Part shown: positions 8,845 to 17,651 of the stretch, in pieces | Layout: each line of letters opens with the position of its first letter | Position numbering within the stretch: the stretch's first letter is position 1 | Assembly: GCF_017357865.1 (NCBI RefSeq) | Contig: NZ_CP060096.1 | Location: 682,001-746,000 of the forward strand | Reading direction: 5' to 3' | Origin: Aceticella autotrophica | GTDB taxonomy: Bacteria > Bacillota > Thermoanaerobacteria > Thermoanaerobacterales > Thermoanaerobacteraceae | DNA: 64,000 nt | Notes under the pieces: generated by a model | Told to the model about the DNA's origin: nothing | The model's database searches: none | What the model saw: only the letters and a program-made list of their open reading frames with translations | Program-made: the position numbers and the translations under genes

Positions 8845-9183
8845 CTTATCTTGCTGCAAAGAAGGAATTCGTCTCTGTTTCCATCTTTCAGCAGGAGTCA
8901 TATTCCTGAGGTCATCTTTATACTTGCGATATTCTTTTTCATCAAGAAAAAGGAGCCCCCATAGAGAAATTATTGCCTCGAACAGTTCTCTTGCTCCATA
9001 AAAATCGTTTAAAAATACTTCTCTAACACCATTAAACCCATAATATTCAAAAAGCCATGCGATTTGTTCTAACTCTCCAAATGTAAGCATTGTTTTTATT
9101 ATCCGTCCTTTGTGTTTTTCTGTGTCCAAACTATTAAAATCATAGTTTTTAAATAAAGGTTTGAAATCTTCAGGAAGCTTCAT
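8818..9183 (-). CDS. DUF6922-type small protein, partner of the AbiEii-like gene
   Basis: A 121-residue protein of the kind encoded beside AbiEii-type nucleotidyltransferases. It starts MKLPEDFKPLFKNYDFNSLD, then KGRIIKTMLTFGELEQIAWL FEYYG, an arrangement I recall as DUF6922; no characterised motif is visible. Its ATG overlaps the AbiEii stop (ATGA), so the two are translationally coupled. The last ~9 codons lie inside the 3' end of the convergent GH130 gene, so the C-terminus (KLQCRSSII) may be a by-product of the insertion junction. Antitoxin function is inferred only from neighbourhood. Confidence 0.7.
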   Translation of the reverse strand: MKLPEDFKPLFKNYDFNSLDTEKHKGRIIKTMLTFGELEQIAWLFEYYGFNGVREVFLNDFYGARELFEAIISLWGLLFLDEKEYRKYKDDLRNMTPAERWKQRRIPSLQQDKLQCRSSII

Positions 9184-9905
9184 AATCCTATCCCCTTTCC
9201 TTTAGGAGACTGCAAATACATCTTTATTGCGTCCTTTGCTTTTTGCTCAAGATATTTTTCTATTTCTTCAACAGTCAATTTTTTACCTAATACAGTAGAT
9301 AAAGCAGTTTCCTTGTCATCAATATCTTTGGTATAACTAAGCTGCTGCAAAAACATTTTTCTTGAAAAAACTATTTCGTTATCTATGATAAACTTCTGAG
9401 GAGCTTTAGTCAAAATATATTCTATTGTTACTGTGTTAGTCTTTAATAAAAAATAAAGGTCTATATAATCTCTGTAAGTAGGTCGTCTCCCTATAGCATA
9501 TGCTTTCATTAAAGCTATCTCTTTAGGAGACGTTAGATTAATGCCTGTGAGGTTTATATCAATTTTTTCGCCAGGTACTAGTGGTTCTATTAAAAGAAAA
9601 GGATATGCAATAAAACTAATCTTTATTCCATAAATATTAAAATTTACTTGATCAACTTGTTTTAGTATAATCTTAATATCCTTTTGTGGAAATAGGTTTA
9701 TTAATCTTTTATAAATTTCGTCAAAATTAATTTTTCCATTAGAATCTGATTGAAAAAAATCTAAATCATACGATTTTCGGTGGTTAAATTGCAAAGCCAG
9801 GGCTGTTCCACCTGCCAGATAGTATTTATTTCTTAGTATATCATCTTGGGCTATTTGTTTACATATCATAAGACTGTTAAGATCTAAAATTTCTATCTGA
9901 TCCAC
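9180..9905 (-). CDS. AbiEii/AbiGii-type nucleotidyltransferase (putative toxin)
   Basis: A 241-residue DUF1814-type nucleotidyltransferase, the toxin family of type IV AbiE systems used in phage defence. Motifs seen: YLAGGTALALQFNHRKSYDL followed by DFF, giving the GG-T and D-x-D metal-binding core (~residues 29-51), and KAYAIGRRPTYRDYIDLYFL (~130-150), the family K..A..R...RD..D motif. GTG start at 9905 with AGGGAGAG 8 bases upstream. In classical AbiE the antitoxin AbiEi comes first; here no AbiEi is present and a DUF6922 gene follows instead. It sits on the opposite strand between GH130 and GT4 genes, like an inserted cassette. Confidence 0.82.
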   Translation of the reverse strand: MDQIEILDLNSLMICKQIAQDDILRNKYYLAGGTALALQFNHRKSYDLDFFQSDSNGKINFDEIYKRLINLFPQKDIKIILKQVDQVNFNIYGIKISFIAYPFLLIEPLVPGEKIDINLTGINLTSPKEIALMKAYAIGRRPTYRDYIDLYFLLKTNTVTIEYILTKAPQKFIIDNEIVFSRKMFLQQLSYTKDIDDKETALSTVLGKKLTVEEIEKYLEQKAKDAIKMYLQSPKGKGIGL

Positions 9906-9954
9906 TTATAATCTCTCCCTACTTAACTTTTTTAATTTAAATTATTTATATTAT

Positions 9955-9975
9955 ATTATAGCATTAAAAAAATGC
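9955..9975 (-). promoter_or_regulatory. AbiEii promoter with overlapping inverted repeat
   Basis: On the minus strand TGCTATAAT (extended -10; TATAAT at 9960-9955) lies 50 bases before the GTG. Directly upstream, GCATT / AATGC (9961-9965 and 9971-9975) form an inverted repeat within the spacer, a suitable place for autoregulation. The role is inferred. Confidence 0.5.
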
Positions 9976-10140
9976 AAAAGATAAATAAGTCCAAATTAAA
10001 AATAAAAATTGCAAGTTTATAAGCAACAGCTTTTTCTTTATTCTTGTAATTTTTCAGAATAAATGATAATACCTTATTGCTGCGTTTTACCTTAATCTTA
10101 CTGTTTTCAGAAATATCGGATTATTTTTGTAGAGAAGCAG

Positions 10141-10172
10141 AAAGATGTGTTATAATAAGGTTTAAGTATAAA
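10141..10172 (+). promoter_or_regulatory. GT4 promoter, near copy of the GH130 promoter
   Basis: TGTTATAAT extended -10 (TATAAT at 10151-10156), in a 32-base stretch 30/32 identical to 7799-7830. The gap from 9906 to 10200 holds this promoter and the divergent AbiEii promoter; the rest is AT-rich with no feature I can support. Confidence 0.7.
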
Positions 10173-10200
10173 GCTTAAATCATAGGAGGTGTTTTTTGAT

Positions 10201-11211
10201 ATGAAGGTTGCGATAATTTCACCAATTGCATGGAGAACACCGCCACGTCATTATGGACCTTGGGAAAGAGTTGTTTCATTAATAACAGAAGGGCTTGTCA
10301 AGGAAAATATTGATGTAACACTTTATGCAACGGGTGATTCTATAACCACTGCTAAGCTTAGAAGTGTATGCAAAGTACCTTATGAAGAAAATAAAGATGT
10401 AGACGCAAAGGTTTGGGAAGCATTGCATATATCTGAAGTAATGGAACATGCAAATGAATATGATATAATACACAATAATTATGATTTTTTACCTTTGACT
10501 TACAGTAGATTGATAAAAACTCCAATGGTAACAACAATACACGGATTTTCTTCACATAGAATCCTTCCCGTTTTCAAAAAATATAATAAAAATACATATT
10601 ATGTTTCAATCAGTAATGCTGATAGAAATAGCGAACTTGATTATATAGGCACTGTATATCATGGTATAGATATAGAAAATTTTACATTAAAAAAAGATTG
10701 CGGCAACTATCTGCTTTATTTTGGAAGGATACACAACGACAAAGGAACTAAGGAAGCAATACAGGTTGCTAAAATGGCAAAGATGAAATTAATAATTGCC
10801 GGTATTATTCAGGATAAGCTGTATTTTGAAAAATATGTAGAGCCATATTTAAATGATGATATCTGCTATATTGGATCGGTAGGTCCTGAAGAAAGGAATA
10901 AGGTGTTAAGCAATGCATATGCATTGTTACACCCGATTAATTTCAATGAGCCTTTTGGGCTTAGTGTTGTTGAAGCAATGGCTTGCGGAACACCTGTCAT
11001 TGCATTTAACAGGGGTTCTATGCCTGAGATCATTCAAAATGGCATCAATGGGTTTATTGTATCTAGTATAGAGGAAATGGTTGAAAGGATTAAAGATGTC
11101 AAGAATATTTCTCGGGAAGATTGCCGTAAAACGGTGGAATATAGGTTTACCCAGGAAAAAATGGTGAAAGAATATATCAAAATTTATAAAAAGATATTAA
11201 AAATGTTATAG
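10201..11211 (+). CDS. Glycosyltransferase family 4 (GT-B fold)
   Basis: A 336-residue retaining, nucleotide-sugar-dependent glycosyltransferase. N-terminal Rossmann half begins MKVAIISPIAWRTPPRHYGP; the C-terminal half carries YFGRIHNDKGTKEA and EPFGLSVVEAMACGTPVIAF, the E-x7-E donor-site motif of GT4. Start ATG 10201 has AGGAGGT (10184-10190) 10 bases upstream. The shared promoter with the GH130 phosphorylase suggests joint regulation, perhaps synthesis and recycling of a mannose-containing compound; acceptor and donor are unknown. The AbiEii cassette separates the two genes. Confidence 0.85.
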   Translation: MKVAIISPIAWRTPPRHYGPWERVVSLITEGLVKENIDVTLYATGDSITTAKLRSVCKVPYEENKDVDAKVWEALHISEVMEHANEYDIIHNNYDFLPLTYSRLIKTPMVTTIHGFSSHRILPVFKKYNKNTYYVSISNADRNSELDYIGTVYHGIDIENFTLKKDCGNYLLYFGRIHNDKGTKEAIQVAKMAKMKLIIAGIIQDKLYFEKYVEPYLNDDICYIGSVGPEERNKVLSNAYALLHPINFNEPFGLSVVEAMACGTPVIAFNRGSMPEIIQNGINGFIVSSIEEMVERIKDVKNISREDCRKTVEYRFTQEKMVKEYIKIYKKILKML

Positions 11212-11252
11212 CAATTCATTAAAACAAACCGTAAAAATTTAAAAATTGAGTA

Positions 11253-11281
11253 TTGACTATTCAAAAAGCATATGTTAAAAT
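11253..11281 (+). promoter_or_regulatory. Promoter of the infC operon
   Basis: TTGACT (11253-11258) and TAAAAT (11276-11281) with a 17-base spacer, upstream of the structured infC leader. Confidence 0.75.
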
Positions 11282-11402
11282 AAACAAGGAAAAGTAGAAG
11301 CACCCGCTTCTCACCTTTCACCTACGGGGGTGTCGGGTCAGTCAAAAGGTTTGTTTTTTGTACTTATGATTTATGAGGCGGGGTTATACCCGCTTTTATT
11401 TT
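11282..11402 (+). ncRNA. L20-type autoregulatory leader of infC-rpmI-rplT, ending in an attenuator
   Basis: The ~120-base transcribed leader holds a GAAGC/GCTTC hairpin (about 11297-11310), a G-rich stretch (ACGGGGGTGTCGGGT) and finally GCGGG-loop-CCCGC (11378-11393) followed by TTTTATTTT, an intrinsic terminator ending 28 bases before infC. In Firmicutes ribosomal protein L20 binds such leaders and causes premature termination; position, structure and terminator fit. The match to the Rfam L20 leader is my inference from context. Confidence 0.65.
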
Positions 11403-11429
11403 GCCAAAAATTTTAGGAGGTGCGTATTT

Positions 11430-11942
11430 ATTAACAAGGAACTGCAGGTTAATGAAGAGATAAGAGACAGAGAGGTTCGTCTTATTGATGAGGATGGCAA
11501 CCAATTGGGAATATTATCTGCAAAAGAGGCTTATAAATTAGCCTTGGAAAGGCATACGGATTTGGTGAAAATTGCTCCACAGGCGAATCCGCCGGTATGC
11601 AAATTGATGGACTTTGGTAAATTTAGGTATGAACAAAGCAAAAAGGAAAAGGAATCTAAAAAGAAACAAAGGGTTATTAATATTAAAGAAATAAGGATGA
11701 CACCTGCTATTGAGGATCATGATTTTGGAGTAAAGTTAAAAAGCGCAATTAAATTTTTAAAAGACGGTGATAAGGTTAAGGTTACTATAAGATTTAGAGG
11801 TAGAGAAGCATCTCACACAAAAATAGCCGAAGAACTTTTAAATAGATTTGCTACAGAAATCAGTGAATATGGTGTTGTTGAGAAAATGCCCGGAATGGAA
11901 GGCAGAAGTATGATGATGATATTAACACCTAAAAACGTTTAA
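11430..11942 (+). CDS. infC: Translation initiation factor IF-3 (ATT start)
   Basis: Binds the 30S subunit and checks start codon-anticodon pairing. The mature protein begins INKELQVNEEIRDREVRLID, the standard IF-3 N-terminus, with LAKLE-type linker residues and a C-terminal domain containing KEIRMTPAIEDHDF and GREASHTKIAEEL. The frame contains no ATG/GTG/TTG at the right place, but ATT at 11430 lies 9 bases after AGGAGG. infC is known to use AUU/AUC-type starts for self-control. From there the protein is 170 residues, the normal length. A TTG- or ATG-based start further upstream would run through the terminator hairpin. Confidence 0.93.
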   Translation: MNKELQVNEEIRDREVRLIDEDGNQLGILSAKEAYKLALERHTDLVKIAPQANPPVCKLMDFGKFRYEQSKKEKESKKKQRVINIKEIRMTPAIEDHDFGVKLKSAIKFLKDGDKVKVTIRFRGREASHTKIAEELLNRFATEISEYGVVEKMPGMEGRSMMMILTPKNV

Positions 11943-11960
11943 TTGAGGAGGATAATAAAA

Positions 11961-12158
11961 ATGCCAAAAATGAAGACACATAAAGGAGCTGCAAAAAGAT
12001 TTTCATTAACTAAAAGTGGTAAGGTGAAAAGAGCAAAAGCATTCAGAAGACATATTCTAACAAAAAAGACAAGGAAGACCAAGAGAAAACTTAGAAAAAT
12101 AGCGTATTTTAAAGCTGCGGATGCAAAGAATATCAAACGTTTAATTCCATATGCATAA
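11961..12158 (+). CDS. rpmI: 50S ribosomal protein L35
   Basis: A 65-residue basic protein, [20 protein letters not shown] at the N-terminus and ending KRLIPYA, fully typical of bL35. Start ATG 11961 follows GAGGAGG; the earlier TTG at 11943 overlaps the SD. It lies between infC and rplT in the standard operon order, co-regulated by the upstream leader. Confidence 0.96.
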   Translation: MPKMKTHKGAAKRFSLTKSGKVKRAKAFRRHILTKKTRKTKRKLRKIAYFKAADAKNIKRLIPYA

Positions 12159-12180
12159 AAAATCTTAGGAGGTTATAGAA

Positions 12181-12540
12181 ATGTCAAGAGTTAAATCAGG
12201 AAAAGTCACAAGAAAAAGACATAAGAAGATATTAAGACTTGCAAAAGGTTATTATGGAGCAAAAAGCAAGCTTTTTAGAGTAGCTAATCAAGCGGTGATG
12301 AAGTCGCTTAATTATGCATATATCGGTAGAAAATTAAGGAAGAGGGATTTTAGAAAATTATGGATTGCCAGGATTAATGCTGCAGCAAGGGCAAATGGCA
12401 TATCTTACAGTAGGTTTATTAACGGTTTGAAAAAGGCAAATATTGAGATAAATAGAAAGATGCTTTCAGAGATGGCTATAAGTGATGGAAAAGCATTTTC
12501 TGAGTTGGTTGATATAGCTAAACAGCAGTTAAACGCATAA
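12181..12540 (+). CDS. rplT: 50S ribosomal protein L20
   Basis: A 119-residue basic protein: [20 protein letters not shown], then [20 protein letters not shown], typical bL20. It is needed for early 50S assembly and is the likely feedback repressor of this operon through the leader at 11282-11402. AGGAGG stands 10 bases before ATG. The operon ends in a hairpin at 12541. Confidence 0.97.
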   Translation: MSRVKSGKVTRKRHKKILRLAKGYYGAKSKLFRVANQAVMKSLNYAYIGRKLRKRDFRKLWIARINAAARANGISYSRFINGLKKANIEINRKMLSEMAISDGKAFSELVDIAKQQLNA

Positions 12541-12574
12541 TTTTCAAACCCGGTATGTGCTCCGGGTTTGAAAA
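12541..12574 (+). terminator. Hairpin after rplT
   Basis: Perfect 13-bp inverted repeat TTTTCAAACCCGG / CCGGGTTTGAAAA with an 8-base loop, directly after the rplT stop. The T-run after the stem is poor, so it may be partial and let trmH be read through. Confidence 0.7.
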
Positions 12575-12601
12575 TATAATTATTTGAGAAAGTGAAATAT
12601 T

Positions 12602-13372
12602 ATGATAATAACAAGTGATAAAAATGAATTGATAAAAAAAATAAAAAAGCTTAACAATAAAAAAGATAGATATGAAAGTGGTTTGTTTTTTGTTGAAGGC
12701 AGAAACAATGTTAACGAGGTGTTAAAAAGCAAATTTTCTATAAGATATATTATAATTTCAGAAAATTATAATAATAATATAGACTTTGACCTTAACAGAA
12801 TAATTAAAGTACCCGATAATCTTTTCAAAAAAATATCTGATACTGTTACACCGCAAAATATTATGGCAATTGTTAGAATTCCAAGATATGAATTGAATAC
12901 GATAATAGATAAAAACAATGTATATATTATTGCTGATGAAGTACAGAACCCCGGAAATCTCGGTACTATAATCAGAACAGCGGATGCATTTAAGGTAAGA
13001 GCAGTCTTTACAATAAATAATTCAGTTGATATATATAATCCGAAGGTTATACGTTCTGCAATGGGTTCTATATTTCATATTCCGGTAGTAAATATTGATG
13101 ATATTGATGAACTAATGAATAGACTCAAGAAATCTTGTATTAAAATATATTCAACAGATTTAAAGGCTGATCAATATATTTTCGATTTTAAAATTTCTAA
13201 CAATGTAGCATTTATATTTGGAAATGAGGCAAAGGGTGTAAATCCTATGCTGAATGGGTATATTGACGGGAAGTTTAAAATACCAATGACAGGTAATGCT
13301 GAGTCTTTAAATGTATCAATAACTGCTTCAATTTGCCTTTATGAATCACAAAGGCAGAGATTGATTAAATAA
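12602..13372 (+). CDS. TrmH/SpoU-family RNA 2'-O-ribose methyltransferase
   Basis: A 256-residue SPOUT-fold methyltransferase that transfers a methyl group from SAM to a ribose 2'-OH, probably in 23S rRNA. The N-terminal RNA-binding substrate domain covers ~1-95. The catalytic domain has motif 1 NPGNLGTIIRTADAF (~118), motif 2 IFGNEAKGV (~203) and motif 3 IPMTGNAESLNVSITAS (~222), the deep trefoil knot. Its location before pheS is common in Firmicutes (ysgA). The rRNA target nucleotide cannot be deduced. Confidence 0.88.
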   Translation: MIITSDKNELIKKIKKLNNKKDRYESGLFFVEGRNNVNEVLKSKFSIRYIIISENYNNNIDFDLNRIIKVPDNLFKKISDTVTPQNIMAIVRIPRYELNTIIDKNNVYIIADEVQNPGNLGTIIRTADAFKVRAVFTINNSVDIYNPKVIRSAMGSIFHIPVVNIDDIDELMNRLKKSCIKIYSTDLKADQYIFDFKISNNVAFIFGNEAKGVNPMLNGYIDGKFKIPMTGNAESLNVSITASICLYESQRQRLIK

Positions 13373-13389
13373 TATTCAAGTGTTATAAT
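13361..13389 (+). promoter_or_regulatory. Promoter of the T-box-pheST transcript
   Basis: TTGATT (13361-13366), a 17-base spacer, and TATAAT (13384-13389) with an extended TGT. The -35 lies inside the last codons of the preceding methyltransferase gene. Confidence 0.75.
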
Positions 13390-13399
13390 ACTGGAAAAT

Positions 13400-13678
13400 A
13401 AGAAGATATGGAACATACTCTTATAGGAAATGTTCCGGGTTAAATGCTATGAAGGAGTAAAGTACATTATCGGATTACACAGGGATGTAATGCTGTTGAT
13501 TGAGAGCATTACTGTAATAAAGATAATGGAAGTTCCCTCTGGAGCAGCGTGCTGAACTGATAGTAGGCATTGCCGGTATAACCGTTATTGAAAATGAGTG
13601 AGCACTTTGTGCTAATAGGGGTGGTACCGCGGGAATCAAATTCTTTGTCCTTTGTGACGAGGGATTTTTTTATTTGAT
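13400..13678 (+). promoter_or_regulatory. T-box riboswitch, tRNA-Phe type
   Basis: The 5' half holds the GAAGGAGTAAAGTA block (~13451-13464) typical of the Stem I base and a long stem closed by ATTATC/GATAAT. The 3' side reads GGAAGTTCC, placing TTC (13533-13535), a phenylalanine codon, in the specifier position. The T-box GGGTGGTACCGCGGG lies at ~13619-13633. It is followed by a terminator stem (TCCTT...AGGGA) and TTTTTTT near 13673. Uncharged tRNA-Phe should stabilise the antiterminator and switch on pheST. It fills the 326-base gap. Confidence 0.92.
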
Positions 13679-13698
13679 TAAAAAAGGAGTGTAATACT

Positions 13699-14718
13699 GT
13701 GAAGAAGAGATTAACTGAGATTTTAGAAACGGCAAAAAATGAAATATTAGCCGCAGATAACACAGCGGATTTAGAAGATTTAAGGATTAAATACCTTGGT
13801 AAAAAAGGTGAACTCACAAAAATATTAAGGAGCATGGGGGAATTGTCTCCGGAGGAAAGACCTGTAATTGGTCAGCTTGCAAATGAAATCAGGGTTGAGA
13901 TAGAAAACATATTAGCATCTTCTAAAAATAAACTTATTGAAAAAGAAAAGGAAAAAACCATTAAAAGTCAGTACATTGATATAACATTGCCTGGAGACAA
14001 GGTAAAAATTGGCTCCAAACATCCGATGACAAAGGTTCTTGATGAAATTGAAGAAATATTCTTAGGACTTGGATTCTCAATTGTAGAAGGTCCTGAAATA
14101 GAACTGGATTACTATAATTTTGAAGCTTTAAATACCCCATCAGATCATCCGGCAAGGGATTTGCAGGATACATTTTATATAACACCAAATATTCTATTAA
14201 GGACCCAGACATCACCGGTACAGGTAAGAACTATGGAAAAAACCAAACCTCCTATAAGGATTATATCACCCGGAAGGGTATACAGGTCAGATGAAATAGA
14301 TGCCACACATTCACCCGTCTTTAATCAGATAGAGGGGCTTGCGGTTGATAAAGGCATAACAATGGGGGATTTGAAGGGAGTTCTTAATTTATTTGCACGT
14401 AAATTATTTGGTGATGAAACCAAGACCAAATTCAGGCCACATTATTTTCCCTTTACAGAACCAAGCGCTGAAATGGATGTAAGCTGTTTTGTATGCGGTG
14501 GAAAAGGCTGCAGGGTATGTGGATATTCTGGTTGGATTGAGATACTCGGTTCAGGTATGGTTCATCCAAATGTTCTAAAAATGTCAGGAATTGATCCGGA
14601 GGAATATACGGGATTTGCCTTTGGTTTAGGACTCGACAGAATAACAATGTTGAGATATGGAATTGATGATTTAAGGCTTTTGTATGAAAATGATTTAAGA
14701 TTTACAAAACAATTTTAG
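13699..14718 (+). CDS. pheS: Phenylalanyl-tRNA synthetase alpha subunit
   Basis: Catalytic subunit of the alpha2-beta2 PheRS; 339 residues, standard. An N-terminal coiled coil (~1-90) binds tRNA. The class II core shows [28 protein letters not shown] (motif 2), a cysteine pair cluster [16 protein letters not shown] and [14 protein letters not shown] (motif 3). GTG start 13699 with GGAG 10 bases upstream. Controlled by the T-box; pheT follows after 14 bases. Confidence 0.97.
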   Translation: MKKRLTEILETAKNEILAADNTADLEDLRIKYLGKKGELTKILRSMGELSPEERPVIGQLANEIRVEIENILASSKNKLIEKEKEKTIKSQYIDITLPGDKVKIGSKHPMTKVLDEIEEIFLGLGFSIVEGPEIELDYYNFEALNTPSDHPARDLQDTFYITPNILLRTQTSPVQVRTMEKTKPPIRIISPGRVYRSDEIDATHSPVFNQIEGLAVDKGITMGDLKGVLNLFARKLFGDETKTKFRPHYFPFTEPSAEMDVSCFVCGGKGCRVCGYSGWIEILGSGMVHPNVLKMSGIDPEEYTGFAFGLGLDRITMLRYGIDDLRLLYENDLRFTKQF

Positions 14719-14732
14719 AAGGAGGAAAATTA

Positions 14733-17117
14733 ATGTTAGTTTCCGTAGATTGGCTTAAAGAATATGTAGATATAGATGTCGATACAGAAAAACTTGCAGA
14801 TGACCTTACAATGTCGGGGTCAAAGGTTGAAACCATTACGAATTATGGTTCTCAGATAAAAAATGTTGTTGTTGGAAGAATTATGTCTCTTAATAAACAT
14901 CCAAATGCAGATAAATTGCAGATTGGGATTGTAGATGTTGGGAATGAAAAATTACAGATAGTTACGGCCGCTCAAAATATAAAAGAGGGTGATTATATAC
15001 CTGTTGCATTACATGGGTCAACGCTTGCCGGAGGTGTAAAAATAAAAAAAGGGAAATTAAGAGGTATTGAATCAAACGGTATGATGTGTTCTGCAAGAGA
15101 ACTTGGACTTAATGAAGCACTTCTCCCTGAATATCAAAAAAACGGGATTTTTATCCTGCCGGAATTGCCTCTTGGACAGGATATAAAAGAAGCCCTGAGG
15201 ATAAATGATGATGTTATAGAATTTGAGATAACGCCAAATAGACCAGATTGTCTATCTATTTTAGGTATTGCAAGAGAAACGGCTGCAATATACAGAAAAA
15301 ATTATAATGTGCCGGATATAAGCATAACCGAAGCTGATGAAGAGAATCCGGCTAATGTAACAATAGAAGATAAAGACTTATGTTTCCGCTATGTTGCAAG
15401 GGTTATCAAAAATGTAAAAATAGGTCCGTCGCCCTTATGGATGCAGATGCGGCTTTTAAAATCCGGTATTAGACCTATTAATAATGTTGTTGATATAACT
15501 AACTATGTTATGCTGGAATTAGGTCAGCCACTTCATGCATTTGACCTTGACAAAGTTAAAAATAGGCACATCTTAGTAAGAAGAGGGATAGATGGAGAAA
15601 GGCTTATAACACTTGATGGGAAAGAAAGGGTACTTAATAACTCAATGTTGGTTATAGCAGATGAAGAAAAATCCATCGGACTTGCAGGAGTCATGGGAGG
15701 ACAAAATACGGAAATATCTGATGAAACTATCAACATACTTATAGAAAGTGCTAATTTTAAAGGTAGTAATATAAGATATACTTCAAAAAAACTTGGATTA
15801 AGAAGTGAAGCTTCCTCACGATTTGAAAAAGGCTTAGATCCGGAAATAACCGTATTCGCATGTAACAGAGCTGCTCATCTTATGGCTGAATTAAGCGGTG
15901 GAATAATATTGAAGGGTTTGGTTGATATATATCCTGAGCCTGTAAAAAAATCAACAATTAATATAAGACCATGTAGGATAAATAATCTACTTGGCACAAA
16001 ATTAACAACTGAAGAAATGTGCAATTTGTTAAAACTACTTGACTTTGAAGTTGAGATTAATGAAGATTTGTTGAAAGTTACTATACCAGCCTTTAGAAGA
16101 GATATTGAAGGGGAAGCAGATATTGCCGAAGAGATTGGGAGATTATATGGATACAATAATATAGAAAGCACACTTTTAATGGGTACAAATGTAACAATTG
16201 GTATAAGGACATTAAAGCAGCAGTTAGAAGAAAAAGTAAAAAAAATATTTTTAGCTTCAGGTTTAAATGAGATTACAACAACATCATTTATGGGAACAAA
16301 AGATTTAGACAGGCTTAATTTACCAAGTGATAGTTATTTAAGAAAGGCTGTAAAGATTATGAATCCGCTTGGAGAAGACCAGGGATTTATGAGAACCACA
16401 ATGCTTCCATCTATGCTTAATGTTGCATATACTAATTACAGTCGTAAAGTCAGTGATTTTGGTGTATTCGAGTTGTCAAAGGTATTTATACCAAAGGAAT
16501 TGCCTCTTAAAGAATTACCTATGGAAATAAAAATGGCTGTTATCGGTATGTATGGGAAGGATATTAATTATTATTCGATTAAAGGTATTGTAGAAGCATT
16601 GTTTGACAAGATGAATATAAAAAATGTAAAATATAGGAGAAGTGAAAATCAACTGTTTCATCCCGGCAGGTCTGCAGATATCATTGTAAATAATGAAAAA
16701 GTTGGAGTAATCGGTCAACTACATCCGGATATTATCGAAAATTATGATATTCAATCAGAGGTATATGCCGGGGAATTAAAAATTGATACAATAATTGATA
16801 TGGCAGATATGAATAAAAAATACTCTCCGTTGCCGAAATATCCTGCAGTAGAACGGGATATTTCGATATTGTTGGATAAGGAAATATTCGCATTTGATAT
16901 AGAGGAAACCATTAGGAAAATTGGTGGGAAAATCCTTGACGATGTCAGGCTTTTTGATGTATACACAGGTGAAAATATACCAGAAGATAAAAAGAGTATC
17001 GCATTTTCAATCTGGTACAGGTCATATGAAAAAACCCTTACAGATGCGGAAGTAAACAAGGTACATGATAAAATTATTGAAGAGCTGAAAAGGAAATTTC
17101 ATGCTGAATTAAGATGA
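14733..17117 (+). CDS. pheT: Phenylalanyl-tRNA synthetase beta subunit
   Basis: Structural and editing subunit of PheRS, 794 residues as expected. Order: N-terminal with an EMAP-like tRNA-binding domain (~40-150, [20 protein letters not shown]), B3/B4 editing domain ([20 protein letters not shown], then [18 protein letters not shown]), B5 domain, the pseudo-synthetase core, and a C-terminal ferredoxin-fold anticodon-binding domain ([17 protein letters not shown]). AAGGAGG precedes ATG. Ends in an intrinsic terminator. Confidence 0.97.
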   Translation: MLVSVDWLKEYVDIDVDTEKLADDLTMSGSKVETITNYGSQIKNVVVGRIMSLNKHPNADKLQIGIVDVGNEKLQIVTAAQNIKEGDYIPVALHGSTLAGGVKIKKGKLRGIESNGMMCSARELGLNEALLPEYQKNGIFILPELPLGQDIKEALRINDDVIEFEITPNRPDCLSILGIARETAAIYRKNYNVPDISITEADEENPANVTIEDKDLCFRYVARVIKNVKIGPSPLWMQMRLLKSGIRPINNVVDITNYVMLELGQPLHAFDLDKVKNRHILVRRGIDGERLITLDGKERVLNNSMLVIADEEKSIGLAGVMGGQNTEISDETINILIESANFKGSNIRYTSKKLGLRSEASSRFEKGLDPEITVFACNRAAHLMAELSGGIILKGLVDIYPEPVKKSTINIRPCRINNLLGTKLTTEEMCNLLKLLDFEVEINEDLLKVTIPAFRRDIEGEADIAEEIGRLYGYNNIESTLLMGTNVTIGIRTLKQQLEEKVKKIFLASGLNEITTTSFMGTKDLDRLNLPSDSYLRKAVKIMNPLGEDQGFMRTTMLPSMLNVAYTNYSRKVSDFGVFELSKVFIPKELPLKELPMEIKMAVIGMYGKDINYYSIKGIVEALFDKMNIKNVKYRRSENQLFHPGRSADIIVNNEKVGVIGQLHPDIIENYDIQSEVYAGELKIDTIIDMADMNKKYSPLPKYPAVERDISILLDKEIFAFDIEETIRKIGGKILDDVRLFDVYTGENIPEDKKSIAFSIWYRSYEKTLTDAEVNKVHDKIIEELKRKFHAELR

Positions 17118-17142
17118 AAAAGACCGATTTATGGTCTTTTTT
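17117..17142 (+). terminator. Terminator of pheST
   Basis: AAAAAGACC / GGTCTTTTT stem with a 7-base loop followed by further Ts, immediately after the pheT stop. Confidence 0.9.
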
Positions 17143-17225
17143 ATCTTAATTTATGTTAAAAAGAAGGAGATTATGAATAAATGTAGAATTTAATAAAGTA
17201 ACAATTTATTAAGGAGATGTTTTTA

Positions 17226-17603
17226 TTGGGAATAAATAAAGTAACCGTCAATATTAATGGAAATGATTACATACTCAAATCAGATTATCCTGAGGATTAT
17301 ATATTAAAGCTTACCGAATATGTCAATACTATAATTAAAGAGATTTCAAATAACTATCGTGGTATTTCATTGCATACGCAGCTTGTGCTGACAGCCTTAA
17401 ATGTTGCCGATGAATTATTTATATCGAGAGAGGAAAATAATGCCCTGAAAAAACAAATTCTTATATTAAATTCGGAATTAGATAAAAAAAGCAAGATGAT
17501 AGAAGACCTCAATGAAAAGCTTGAAAAAGCAAAGGATGAATTAGAAAGGTCAAAAAATGAGCTTTTAGAATATATTAAAACATTTGATAACGAGGATGAA
17601 TAA
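17226..17603 (+). CDS. zapA: Cell division protein ZapA
   Basis: A 125-residue FtsZ-associated protein that bundles FtsZ filaments. The N-terminal ~70 residues form the ZapA head (INKVTVNINGNDYILKSDYP), and the C-terminal half is a coiled coil rich in K/E (ENNALKKQILILNSELDKKS). TTG 17226 is taken as start because GGAG (17213-17216) lies 9 bases upstream; the ATG at 17217 sits inside the SD. It stands just before mutS2, the usual Firmicutes order. Confidence 0.9.
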   Translation: MGINKVTVNINGNDYILKSDYPEDYILKLTEYVNTIIKEISNNYRGISLHTQLVLTALNVADELFISREENNALKKQILILNSELDKKSKMIEDLNEKLEKAKDELERSKNELLEYIKTFDNEDE

Positions 17604-17651
17604 TCCTTAAATTCATTTTGCTTATGGGAAAGAGGTCATGGAGGAATTTTA

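Noticed and set aside
11939-12136. Minus-strand hydrophobic frame opposite rpmI
   Set aside because: It is the complement of a Lys/Arg-rich ribosomal gene and has no SD; a typical shadow frame.
14470-14540. Cysteine cluster in pheS as an unusual zinc insertion
   Set aside because: [12 protein letters not shown] is common in bacterial PheS and not special here.
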